NCBI GenBank assembly: GCA_032718475.1 | Contig: JAUCBJ010006040.1 | Coordinates: forward strand, 1 to 24,800 | From: Nemertoderma westbladi | Lineage: Eukaryota; Xenacoelomorpha; Nemertodermatida; Nemertodermatidae | Length of the DNA: 24,800 nucleotides | Direction of reading: 5' to 3' | Shown: one piece after another, positions 1 through 10,351 of the stretch | How the letters are laid out: each line of letters starts with the position of its first letter | How positions within the stretch are numbered: position 1 is the stretch's first letter | Notes under the pieces: generated by a model | The model's database searches: none | Seen by the model: only the letters and a program-made list of their open reading frames with translations | What the model was told of the DNA's origin: nothing | Translations under genes and position numbers: made by a program

Positions 1-334
1 AATAACCATCCTCGCTTTTGGTTATCCTTTATTATCCGGAATAGTAATGAATTTTTATTTGGTTTGGTCGTTTCTTTGTTTTCCTTGTTCTTTGGAGTCA
101 GCTTGGTCGGTGGAGGGAGTAATGACTCGGAGAACCGGTGCCGATACTAATATATCAATCCAAAAGTTCAGGAGTTCAGTTGTACAGTTGTATAGTTGTA
201 TATTTGTACAGTTGTACAGTTCCAGGAGTTCAGTTGTACAGTTGTGCAGTATATCAATAGTATATCAAAAAAGTCAAATAAATCAAAATCAAATCAAAAA
301 AAAATTGAAAAAAAATGGTTTTTTTGTTTTTAAA
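1..334. other. Left flank of the 33-bp minisatellite, no gene seen
   Basis: No gene is supported here. From about 173 to 250 there are short imperfect repeats built on the word TTGTACAGT and on AGGAGTTCAGTTGTACAG. The same TTGTACAGT word is part of the 33-bp unit that starts at 335, so this flank may hold the older, degenerate material from which the array grew (inference). An A-rich stretch at 281-316 separates the two. Confidence 0.6.
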
Positions 335-2458
335 TTTGTTTTGTACAGTGGGTTTGTGTCTTTGGTATTTGTTTTGTACAGTGGGTTTGTGTCTTTGGTA
401 TTTGTTTTGTACAGTGGGTTTGTATCTTTGGTATTTGTTTTGTACAGTGGGTTTGTGTCTTTGGTATTTGTTTTGTACAGTGGGTTTGTGTCTTTGGTAT
501 TTGTTTTGTACAGTGGGTTTGTGTCTTTGGTATTTGTTTTGTACAGTGGGTTTGTGTCTTTGGTATTTGTTTTGTACAGTGGGTTTGTGTCTTTGGTATT
601 TGTTTTGTACAGTGGGTTTGTGTCTTTGGTATTTGTTTTGTACAGTGGGTTTGTATCTTTGGTATTTGTTTTGTACAGTGGGTTTGTGTCTTTGGTATTT
701 GTTTTGTACAGTGGGTTTGTGTCTTTGGTATTTGTTTTGTACAGTGGGTTTGTGTCTTTGGTATTTGTTTTGTACAGTGGGTTTGTGTCTTTGGTATTTG
801 TTTTGTACAGTGGGTTTGTATCTTTGGTATTTGTTTTGTACAGTGGGTTTGTGTCTTTGGTATTTGTTTTGTACAGTGGGTTTGTGTCTTTGGTATTTGT
901 TTTGTACAGTGGGTTTGTGTCTTTGGTATTTGTTTTGTACAGTGGGTTTGTGTCTTTGGTGTTTGTTTTGTACAGTGGGTTTGTATCTTTGGTATTTGTT
1001 TTGTACAGTGGGTTTGTGTCTTTGGTATTTGTTTTTTACAGTGGGTTTGTGTCTTTGGTATTTGTTTTGTACAGTGGGTTTGTGTCTTTGGTATTTGTTT
1101 TGTACAGTGGGTTTGTATCTTTGGTATTTGTTTTGTACAGTGGGTTTGTGTCTTTGGTATTTGTTTTGTACAGTGGGTTTGTATCTTTGGTATTTGTTTT
1201 GTACAGTGGGTTTGTGTCTTTGGTATTTGTTTTGTACAGTGGGTTTGTGTCTTTGGTATTTGTTTTGTACAGTGGGTTTGTATCTTTGGTATTTGTTTTG
1301 TACAGTGGGTTTGTGTCTTTGGTATTTGTTTTGTACAGTGGGTTTGTGTCTTTGGTATTTGTTTTGTACAGTGGGTTTGTATCTTTGGTATTTGTTTTGT
1401 ACAGTGGGTTTGTGTCTTTGGTATTTGTTTTGTACAGTGGGTTTGTGTCTTTGGTATTTGTTTTGTACAGTGGGTTTGTGTCTTTGGTATTTGTTTTGTA
1501 CAGTGGGTTTGTGTCTTTGGTATTTGTTTTGTACAGTGGGTTTGTATCTTTGGTATTTGTTTTGTACAGTGGGTTTGTGTCTTTGGTATTTGTTTTGTAC
1601 AGTGGGTTTGTGTCTTTGGTATTTGTTTTGTACAGTGGGTTTGTATCTTTGGTATTTGTTTTGTACAGTGGGTTTGTGTCTTTGGTATTTGTTTTGTACA
1701 GTGGGTTTGTGTCTTTGGTATTTGTTTTGTACAGTGGGTTTGTGTCTTTGGTATTTGTTTTGTACAGTGGGTTTGTATCTTTGGTATTTGTTTTGTACAG
1801 TGGGTTTGTGTCTTTGGTATTTGTTTTGTACAGTGGGTTTGTGTCTTTGGTATTTGTTTTGTACAGTGGGTTTGTGTCTTTGGTATTTGTTTTGTACAGT
1901 GGGTTTGTGTCTTTGGTATTTGTTTTGTACAGTGGGTTTGTGTCTTTGGTATTTGTTTTGTACAGTGGGTTTGTATCTTTGGTATTTGTTTTGTACAGTG
2001 GGTTTGTGTCTTTGGTATTTGTTTTGTACAGTGGGTTTGTATCTTTGGTATTTGTTTTGTACAGTGGGTTTGTGTCTTTGGTATTTGTTTTGTACAGTGG
2101 GTTTGTGTCTTTGGTATTTGTTTTGTACAGTGGGTTTGTATCTTTGGTATTTGTTTTGTACAGTGGGTTTGTGTCTTTGGTATTTGTTTTGTACAGTGGG
2201 TTTGTATCTTTGGTATTTGTTTTGTACAGTGGGTTTGTGTCTTTGGTATTTGTTTTGTACAGTGGGTTTGTGTCTTTGGTATTTGTTTTGTACAGTGGGT
2301 TTGTATCTTTGGTATTTGTTTTGTACAGTGGGTTTGTGTCTTTGGTATTTGTTTTGTACAGTGGGTTTGTGTCTTTGGTAATTGTTTTGTACAGTGGGTT
2401 TGTGTCTTTGGTATTTGTTTTGTACAGTGGGTTTGTTTCTTTGGTAATTGTTTTGTAC
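335..2458. repeat. Minisatellite, 33-bp unit, about 64 copies
   Basis: A tandem array of a 33-bp unit containing TTTTGTACAGTGGGTTTG followed by TRTCTTTGGTATTTG. Copies are nearly identical apart from one common G/A variant (GTGTC against GTATC) and a few singletons (GTGTTTG near 960, TTTTTTACAG near 1030). The last three units differ most, with AATTG twice and a TTTCTTTGG form, as expected at an array edge. The unit is a multiple of three and lacks stops in several frames, so frames of 476 to 807 codons open on both strands. They are by-products of the repeat, because their content is only the translated unit and nothing family-like flanks them. The + strand is rich in G and T and poor in C. 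Confidence 0.97.
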
Positions 2459-2470
2459 TCACCCATATAA

Positions 2471-2777
2471 ACGCCTCCCTTTAATACTGGTTTATTGCAA
2501 TATAGCCTTTATTTTGATCCTATTTATTATGAGCTTAAAGTTGAATGTTTACGTGGAATGTGGTTATTTTATAGTTATGTTTATGGTTGAAAGTTGAAAG
2601 CCCATGTGACCAGGGCCTATGTAATAACCATTTACATATTTGTGTGTAAAGTAGCACTTTACAGTGTAATGATCCGAGTGGATTTGTTACACGAACGAAC
2701 GTTAGTGAGTGAGTGTTGAAAATAAAGCCACGAAGGTCAGAACACTGTAAAGTACTTTGCAACAAGTATGTATGTAG
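2471..2777. other. AT-rich spacer, no gene seen
   Basis: No coding frame or RNA gene is supported. Near 2648-2663 and 2745-2757 there are related words around GTAAAGTA and CTTTAC, some of them short inverted pairs. Similar words recur near 19471-19506, but they are too short to assign to a family. Confidence 0.5.
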
Positions 2778-3265
2778 TTTTATTCCAAAATTTTAACATT
2801 ACGAAATGATTGTACATATACATTATAAGTGATAGAAACTGCACAAAGTATATTAGTTGCTGTATAAATAAATGTAAAAATGACATAAATTATGTTATAA
2901 ATAAGTTAGCTTATATTTATCGCGGCGTTGGAGCCATGTTATAATAATATACCTAGACCCTACTGGTTATTAATAGCTACTGTATACCCCGCCTAGTAAT
3001 GCAGTAGGCCTATCTGGCTGTCAGGCAAATTTCCACCTATTGTTTACATGGTATCCAATGACGGCGTTAAGTAATGTCCCCTTAGTGGACATTACTTAAC
3101 GTCGCCATGCGTCGTCACGTAAACAATAACACCAAATACAATACTAAATGTCCAGGCCAACACAATGCTGTAATGTCCTCAAAAGTTGTAAAGTGCTAAA
3201 TAACAACTCGCTGTTAATACTAACGGCGACGCAACGTTGAGTAATGTTACAATTTTGGAATAAAA
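2778..3265. mobile_element. Possible MITE or foldback unit with 25-bp terminal inverted repeats
   Basis: The 25 bases at 2778-2802 (starting TTTTATTCCAAAATTTT) are the reverse complement of 3241-3265 with one mismatch, enclosing 488 bp with no coding frame. Inside is a second hairpin at 3062-3104, and the word GTAATGT from the terminal repeat recurs at the hairpin and near 3170. Non-coding DNA of this size with terminal inverted repeats fits a MITE. I could not identify a clear target duplication at the ends, so the boundary and the class remain open. Confidence 0.55.
3062..3104. repeat. Hairpin, 18-bp arms with a 7-base loop
   Basis: Positions 3062-3079 pair with 3087-3104 around the loop CCTTAGT. 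All positions are Watson-Crick apart from one G-T pair. It lies near the middle of the inverted-repeat unit 2778-3265, so it is probably part of that element's own structure. No terminator or RNA gene role can be read from it. Confidence 0.7.
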
Positions 3266-3641
3266 TTAATAACTTATCACATATTATTGAGGGGGAATGT
3301 TTTCAATGTTTGAATAGTTGAATAATTATTTCTTTAGTGACATTAAATGTAATATCATATGGTCATGTCATATATATCCATGGTATTGTGTTGTATAACA
3401 TATGAATTCTGTTATGAATAAACAGTGTCCCAAGTCTGGACTCGATGATTTGTACATCGTACACCGTACTCGTACTGTATACCGTACTATACATCGTACT
3501 GTATCTTGGGGCCTCGATTATTTTTCATGTATATTAATGATCTTCCAAATTCATCATTACTGATACGCAACATTATTTGCAGATTAGACAAGCCTTCTTC
3601 AGTTTTCTAAAAATCCGGATTGACTTTTAAATTTGTTTGTC

Positions 3642-3727
3642 AAAAAGTTTTTTGTCTATTTCCAAAATAGGGAGGTGTGTGTTATTTCGTAGCACCCCCT
3701 ATTTTGGAAATAGACAAAAAACTTTTT
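3642..3727. repeat. Inverted repeat, 31-bp perfect arms
   Basis: Positions 3642-3672 (with TTTGTCTATTTCCAAAATAG) are exactly complementary to 3697-3727, separated by 24 bases. No coding frame with family resemblance covers it. The 66-codon open frame across it simply reads both arms. It could be a very small foldback element or the core of a larger unclassified repeat running to about 4000, where a further 15-bp inverted pair (3878-3892 with 3980-3994) is seen. Confidence 0.75.
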
Positions 3728-4990
3728 TTATTCAATCATGTGTAGAATTTGATGGAGATTTTAAAGTTATTGTTGAACATAGAAAAATGGTATTATCTAC
3801 CATAGCGGGAAGGTTTGAATTGTTCCTTAAACTTTAAACACCCATATCTCAGAATGAGGTTTTTTCATGAAAAACGTTATTTCTCCACCAATTTTATCTG
3901 AAATGAGATGAAATTTGGTACACTTCTTGTTAAGAATTCCAATTTTAACATTCCAAATTTCAACAAATTTCAACAAAATATTGGTGGAGAAATAGACCTT
4001 GTCGCAAAAACGCAATTTTGGGGCCAATTTTAAAAATATTTGTTTTGGTTATTCTTACACAGTCCAGATGATGTTTAGTAGCACAAAAAATAGTTTCCAC
4101 CCAATTTAAGGCTCCAGAGACTCAAAAATATGAGGTTAAATTTGGGAGTGCTAGCCCCCCCCCCCCCCCTAAACGGGCTTAACATACTGTAGAACTTAAT
4201 AAAATTGGCTAAAAGATTATCATTAAATTAAAAAAAAAAACAGAATAAACAAATTTACACAAATACCAAAAATATACCACACCATTTGGGATACCATACC
4301 AAAAAATCATACACAAAAAAGCCACCAGAAGGTAAACTACTTTTTTAAAAAGTGCGTTTGTTCATTATTGTTTTTTTACTCTCTTCAGTAACCAATTAAC
4401 CAATGTCGTTCAGTAACCAATATTTTAAAACTGTTTTTAACTTCTTGTAATATATTTTTGAGTTCGCCTTAACTCTGTCTTTCAACATGATTCACTACGG
4501 TGAACACACCTAAAAGGGGGACAGATGGCAGGCTAAAGGCCGGACCGCGGCGATAGACAGGAATATCGGCAGAATGTAAAGAAGACCACACATCTAGATT
4601 TGTAAATCTTCGCCCACCGCCTAAAGGTTAGACATAAAAATTTTAGGAACAATATTGTTTGGTTTAGGCAGAACCCGTGGCACCCCTTCATACTCCTATA
4701 GGCACGCCACTACGGGTGCAGGTACACAAGTAAGGTACACTAGTAAGGTACACCTACCGTGTTCCCACCAGGTACAGGTACGCCACTCAGGTACGCTGGT
4801 GACTCATTTGGCGATAATACGGTGTCCATCATTTGTATCAAGTGTCTGTAGGCCAGTAGATCTTTATCAAATTATGACGCTCTGATCTGCCAGTCTGTAG
4901 GTCTGTTCAACTTTGTGTCTGTCTGTCCAACTGTCTGTACTTGACTAAAATGGACAGACAGACCGACAACAGACAGACTGACAGGTTAGT
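3728..4990. other. Gene-free repeat-rich DNA with poly-C and GTCT/GACA stretches
   Basis: No gene is supported. It holds a 15-bp inverted pair (3878-3892 and 3980-3994, TTTCTCCACCAAT core), a poly-C run at about 4156-4170, a cluster of GGTACAC/GGTACGC words at 4718-4800, and an inverted pair made of TCTGTCTGTCC and GGACAGACAGA words around 4916-4961. The 76-codon frame at 4655-4885 has no recognisable feature. Confidence 0.55.
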
Positions 4991-5747
4991 GTTTCACAGA
5001 TTAACAACGAAACACTAACAACTACACTATACAAAAAACCAACTAGCAATAAACTCCCGATTCTCTACGATACAGCTTCCATGATAAGAAATTACTACTA
5101 TCCGTAATTCGTAGCCAACTCCTACGCATCCACCGCAGATGTAGCGGGTCTAACGACTATACAAAACTCAGAGACGAATTCCTTGGCAAATGTCTACTCA
5201 GGTAGTACCCCCAGAACCTCCTTAACAAACTTAGACATTGGACTCCCCAAACTAGACCTAAAGACACCAACTCGAAACCCACATTTTACTTATCCACTAA
5301 CCAACAGATGAAGGGCGTGTTCCAAAATACTGTACGTAGATACTCCAAAAACTACGACCTTGACATCAACATTAATGTAGTCACGAAGAATCCCACATCA
5401 CTAGGACAAATACTAACCAAAAATAAAACTCAATCAAAAACACACACAAATAACACCACTAACGAGCCATGTAACTCTAGCCGCTGCCTTACATGCAAAA
5501 CTATCACTAACATACAACAGACACCATGGGATGAAAAGATAAAAAAACACTATACATGTAAGTCCTCACTGTATGTTACTTGGCCTGGTGTCACTGCCAC
5601 CCTACTCTATACTACATAGGCCAAACGAGACAGAAACTTCACGAACGCTTTAATGGACACCGCAACAACATACGACACTACCCCTCACGAGCCAATGACG
5701 GAAAAACACACGAAGACATACTCCTAGCTAGGCACATATACGGTTGT
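4991..5747 (+). pseudogene. Penelope-like element, 3' part of the RT-endonuclease gene (left piece, degenerate)
   Basis: Penelope-like elements encode a reverse transcriptase followed by a GIY-YIG endonuclease. Conserved pieces appear in order but in shifting frames. A TTLYKKPTSN motif (about 5015-5045) and an LLRIHRRCS motif (about 5120-5145) belong to the post-catalytic RT region. A Cys-rich stretch C-x5-C-x2-C (about 5470-5505) comes next, then the GIY-YIG core YYIGQTRQKLHERF and GHR (5610-5670). An in-frame TAG interrupts the frame near 5204, and a frame change is needed near 5570. The catalytic RT motifs are absent, so the copy is 5' truncated near 4990. The frame runs open to 5747, where the BEL/Pao LTR begins, and continues at 18302. 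The assignment is from remembered family motifs. A related GIY-YIG retroelement is the alternative. Confidence 0.8.
5743..5747. repeat. Target site duplication, left copy (GTTGT)
   Basis: GTTGT lies directly before the TGTTAAAC start of the left LTR and is repeated at 18297-18301 directly after the right LTR. Five bases is the usual duplication length for BEL/Pao insertions. Removing one copy together with the element restores an uninterrupted frame in the Penelope-like gene. Confidence 0.92.
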
Positions 5748-7740
5748 TGTTAAACAGGGGCGATCAGGAGCGCGTTATTACTGCCGCACTGCAGCACTGC
5801 TGCTAAACACAAAACTGCTTCTCACCGCTGGATGGCGCTAACCTGGCCGTTCGCTAATATATTTTACTAATTTTATACGGCTCCTGCAAATCGCTTGTTC
5901 CTTTCTCTGTTGATCGCTCAACAGAAAGCTAACTGTTCGAATCTATGAGCCACGCGGGAATAACCAAAACAATAAACCCGAATCGGCTCCCTAAGCTACT
6001 TAAAACGAGTGCGGGTGACCTAGCACTCAGAGCTCACTTATCGCAAAATACTGGAATTCACTGGCAGAACACATTGAATGTGAGAATGTTTTAAATGTTA
6101 AGGGGGATAGATCTGTTACTTTCCTAGGTGCTGAAACTTGGCCTTTGGCTGGTTTTAGACCAGCAAACTTACTACTGCTGTACTGTATACTGGACACTGC
6201 TGCCAGCCCGTTGCCCCGCTATTTTCAAATAACCGCCTAGCGTGAATAGTCTACAGTATTCTAAACAATTACTTAAACTACTCTCCGCTATGCTGCGTAC
6301 AAATTCTTATTTTATTTTATCGCTAAATTAATTACAGTCATAAATACAAATTCGCGTACTAATTACTAGATTTTCTAGAATACGTACTTCTAATTTATTA
6401 CGTACTGGGGCTTATACTAGCAACAGTCTAAATGCGGTATTATTTTGACCTAATTAGCAATTAATAAGCATAAACTAAGAAATGGAAATCAATCAAGGAA
6501 AACAGCGCCTATCTAAGCATTCACATTTAAGAATCAGGCACTCTTTAGCAACACAACACAAATAGCGTAGCAATTAGCTAGTAGTACGGCAGATAGCGCT
6601 AACTACACCAATCAGCTAGTGCACTAAATACCCGTACATTAGTACATCAGTATACCAGTATTAGTCATCCATCCAATCAGTCAGTCAGTCAGTCAGTGTA
6701 AGAACCACAGGTCACCCAAAGCCACACATGGGACTCCTAACTAAACCCAAATTCTGCCCCCCTAAAACTACTAAGTAGAGACGGAAATCTGGATCGTCAG
6801 CCCCCTAATACTGTAACAGCGGCTGGTCCCCGGTTCTCAACTGACTAACCCCGACCGCAACGGTGGCCCACCGCCAGCATCGCCCCGCTTTGGATCCTCT
6901 GCACTCCCTTCCGTCGCTTCCTAACAGTGCGCCCGCCGCGCCTACCGGTACCTTAGCCCTCCATTAGAATGAATAGCTACCGTAGCGGCGCATGCAATAA
7001 CAAACAGACTGACAGTCTAAAGAAATCCCGTGAGATTATTACATCTTAAATCACATAGGAATTAATAATCAAAAGTAGAAATCATAATTCAAGGTTGTAA
7101 TTTGCAGTAATTGATAATGAGAGATTAAGATAGACGAAAAATTAACAATTAACAAAAGGCAGAAACCAGAAACAAACTACAATACTGCCACTGGTATGAG
7201 AGATTAAGATATTAAGATGCACATACCGGAAATACAGCCAATTTATAGGTGATGCAACAGGGATGACGCAATAGTCCTCTCATTGGTTCCCCAATCCGCA
7301 ACACCATCAGACCAACCTGGAACAGCTGGGCCAATAAGGAAGCCGGATTGTGAACCTCATGGCTCCCAAATCGCAAATTATTACCATATATGGTAATGGA
7401 TCACGTCCTTGGCTGCTGAATGGTTAGGATTGCATCCCTGGATGCTGGCCCTATCAAGGCTAATAACAGCAAGCTTAAATCCAGGGTCCAACTTGCTACC
7501 CTGGAACTATCTACTTATATCCTATTACAAAATTACATAGGTAGGGCTACATACTATACAAAATGGATGAATACAAATATATGGGCATTTTATTTTCCTT
7601 ATCTAAATGTCATCGCGCATTATCATGTCTTATCTAAATAATTATACTGCATAATAACTAATATTGTGTACAGTATAACGGCTAATAATGTGTACTGCAT
7701 AATGGCTAATAATGTAAATACAGCGCCATATACCGTAACA
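5748..7740 (-). repeat. 3' LTR of the BEL/Pao element (1993 bp)
   Basis: On the + strand it begins TGTTAAACAGG and ends CCGTAACA. It matches 16317-18296 over its whole length with scattered substitutions and a few small indels, the largest near 6620-6645. At nearly 2 kb it is long for an LTR. It includes a (GTCA)n run near 6680-6698 and an 18-bp palindrome, ATTACCATATATGGTAAT, at 7380-7397. The 73-codon frame at 7420-7641 recurs unchanged in the other LTR but has no family resemblance and is not called as a gene. Confidence 0.95.
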
Positions 7741-8570
7741 CCGCTCCAAGGGAAATCATGCAATGTTTCCCTCCAACTGTAGAAGAGTATAAGGCGATGT
7801 ATACAAAACAAAATAAATTTCCTTTCAAATTATCTAAATAACTTGGTACCATAATAATTCTACTATTTACAAATATTGCCATAGATATTGCATAATGAAT
7901 TTACATACAAATCAAATTTACAAAAAATATTATCTCTCTCAATGTTTAACGATTATTACATACAATTTAAATTTACAAAATATATTACTTTCATTTATTT
8001 ACAAATTGACGGTCTATCTATTGAAATGGAACATGGCTAGGACTATGTCCCCCATTTCCCATCTCAAATTAACGATCAACATTAACAAGATAAACTAAAT
8101 ATAAACGTATTTGAGGCTAAATGTTTAACTAAATATTATTGCATTTAAGGCTGACAATCAAATTAAATATAAAATACGTAATAATTTCTTTCATTTTCGG
8201 ACTTTACTTAATTTCTTATAAAAAACGCAAATCATCTTGGTTTGATGATTGCTCAGGTAAGTGAAAGGAGTAAGCCAAACCCGCGGGTTTGTCTCCCCAA
8301 TCACTTCCTTTGCCTCTTTCAATAAACTTTAGAGCAAATAAAGTCATATACACAAAATCAAATATAGTATAAAGTATTTACTATTTCCAACGGACTATAA
8401 AGTAAAAGTATTTCCTTTCAATATTTTTCGGCCTTCGAAAATAAAATTCTAAAATATGGATACGACTAGTGTATATGAGTCCAGTCGAATGATTGATCAA
8501 AACCTATGATATACATCAGAGCGACGATGATGTATATGTCTAGAGTATGTCGCTCCGTGATATTATAGTC
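7741..8570. other. 3' end of the BEL/Pao body, AT-rich, no gene seen
   Basis: AT-rich sequence between the 3' LTR and a GC-rich island. The short frames here (62 and 67 codons) show no motif. Features seen are a 17-base near-palindrome CCAAACCCGCGGGTTTG at 8275-8291 and the start of a repeated motif TCAGAGCGACGATGAT (first copy about 8517-8532). The purine-rich stretch next to the LTR on the - strand would be the expected polypurine tract position but is short. Confidence 0.5.
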
Positions 8571-9018
8571 TCATCGGCTAGCTCCTGGGTCTCTCGGGCT
8601 CGCTCCTCTCCTTTGTCCCCTCCCCAGATACACCAGTCTACCCCCTGTAGACTCTGTTGACGGCGTCCTTGAGGCGTCACTTCCCGGAACCGGCGTCAAT
8701 GTTCCCTGGGCACCGACTATCTCCCGACTGGTGCTCCTCCCTCGGCCCCGTCCCATTTGCCGTGTCCCTGTGGGTGCCTCCGCCAACTCCTCTTTCTTCA
8801 ACTGTAGAATGGAACTGCTCGTCCTTGGCTTGACGCTTGCCAAGGACTCCTCCTTCTGGTACTTGCCGCGAGCTGTGAGTTCCGGCTGTTGTCGCTGTGG
8901 GCGCCGCGGTCCTGATCCTCCACTCGTTCAGAGGTCAATAAACTAAACGAGTCTCCTTAGGCCGCCAATTGTGCGCTGGGTAATAAATCTAGACGTATAT
9001 ATCAGAGCGACGATGATA
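8517..9018. repeat. Two copies of a TCAGAGCGACGATGAT motif about 0.48 kb apart
   Basis: The 16-base word TCAGAGCGACGATGAT occurs at about 8517 and about 9001, each flanked by TATA-type words and each close to a CTAGAC or GTCTAG word. They bracket the GC-rich island 8571-8960. The arrangement suggests that the island and its borders have a separate history from the rest of the BEL/Pao body, but I cannot define ends or a target duplication. Confidence 0.45.
8571..8933 (-). pseudogene. GC-rich coding-like remnant, Arg/Gly/Ser-rich, unassigned
   Basis: An open - strand frame of about 120 codons, ending at 8571, which stands out by GC content from the AT-rich surroundings. The upstream stop is near 8934 and there is no convincing ATG near its start. 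The product is rich in Ser, Arg and Gly, with a basic QMGRGRGRSTSR stretch in its middle and no cysteine motifs. Basic low-complexity tails of this kind occur in retroelement gag proteins, but nothing identifies it. On the - strand it lies just after the sequence ACAATTGGCGGCCT (about 8958-8971), which could be a relic LTR end plus primer-binding site of another element nested in the BEL/Pao body (inference). It may equally be a non-coding GC island. Confidence 0.3.
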
Positions 9019-9043
9019 TATAAAGGATTGGACATATTTGGGC

Positions 9044-9385
9044 TTAATAATGCGTGCGTCGAAACTTCCCAAAATAATTTGAAGTAAAATATTGTATAAA
9101 TCGCGGATCGTGGGTATGGTTAGTAGACGGATGGATGGCGCGAATCTCGTCTGGATACTCAGGCGTGACCTTCCTTTCCTGGTGAAGCGAAGTGAACGTG
9201 GTCCAGGAACTCGAGTCCCGTGCCGCTTCGCGCCGCGCCTCTAGGTCCTTATAGGCTCGGTATAGCGAAATGGCCGCTGCCGTCTGTATCAAACTGGGTG
9301 TCGAACAGGGTTTAATCTCCGTATACGGTAAATAGTCGTAACGGTCGGCGTAATGGGTCTCGGAGGTTGCTTTCCGCTGAAGTCA
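9044..9385 (-). pseudogene. Coding-like remnant of unknown origin in the BEL/Pao 3' region
   Basis: An open - strand frame of about 113 codons between a stop near 9385 and the stop at 9044. The central part (KDLEARREAARDSSSW) is helix-like and charged, and it is followed by a Thr/His-rich end. A second frame just upstream overlaps it with an ATG near 9405, so a frame change may be hidden near 9300-9360. BEL/Pao elements sometimes carry an extra frame after the integrase, but this product shows no signal peptide, membrane segment or motif that I recognise. It could be the remains of such a frame, part of a nested element, or chance. Confidence 0.28.
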
Positions 9386-10351
9386 ATACTGATCATCGGG
9401 TTGCTCATTGGGTAACCTCCCTCGTTGTATCTAAGGAACTGGTGAGCTTGACATCGCGTTAATATCGGTTCGGGATGTTGCTCGTCCAGTCGGTCGGGAA
9501 TTGCTAGTCTTGTTTATTCATGCATTCACCACATTTATAGAACAACTTGTATACGTTGAAACCCCTTGGCGTCGCCTCGTCCTCGCCTCAAGTCCTCCGG
9601 TAAAGATGCATCCCGTCGAATTGATCTCGGACGGCAGGTAGCGGTTCATCGTGTCGCAAATACATATATCCCAATAGTTCGTTACGCAAACCAATTATAC
9701 TGTGGGTAAATCAGTTAGATGGTGTGGAGGGACAAACTTCCCGAGCTACCCGGCCGCCTTCCAGCAGTTCAGGTTTGGCTCTCTAGATCCCGTCTCATTC
9801 CTAACTACCTTCTAACCTATTCCCATGCATAGCGCAAAAACTTCGGAGATAAACTGGCCATGACTGACTCACTTTTTGATGCCCAAACTACTCCCATTAC
9901 TTGTACTAGACTACAGTAGTTAAAAAGGACAATAGCTATGGCGTTCGACTATACCAAACCCGCAGGTTTGATAATCGAACACCTCACTCTACTGCAAACT
10001 ACTGAGTGGGGTCCGTGTACGCCTCAGGTGCTACTAACCTTTAGCACCTTGGTTGTTGTACTGTTGGCACCAATCTGTGCAAGTTACTGAACTCAATTTA
10101 CACTCCTACATAATATAGCCGTCACCATGGTTTCTAAATGCTATTTTCCAGGCTTCACAACTTTTCAAATTACTGTATATCTATAGAATAATTCTAAAAC
10201 GCATCTATACACAGCGTTTGGAATTGTCTTGGGTTCATTTCTAATTATTAAAATTTTTTAATTTTCCAAAATTTTTTGAAAATAAAATTTTTGATACCCA
10301 CCAGACAAATTCTCAACGCAAATCACCGCAATCCCGCTCCTATGCATAAAG
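9386..10351. other. Non-coding part of the BEL/Pao body
   Basis: No gene is supported. On the - strand an AATAAA word lies near 9515. A hairpin centred on the word CCAAACCCGCAGGTTTG (9954-9970) has imperfect arms extending to 9943 and 9980. The rest, including an AT-rich run near 10240-10290, shows no structure I can name. Confidence 0.5.

Noticed and set aside
47-2470. Very long open frames (476-807 codons) across 335-2458 on both strands
   Set aside because: The unit is 33 bp with no stop in several frames, so openness follows automatically. The products are only the repeated unit, without domain or conserved start.
7420-7641. 73-codon frame present unchanged in both LTRs as a gene
   Set aside because: LTRs are copies of each other, so identity alone is weak. 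No motif, signal or initiation context supports it.
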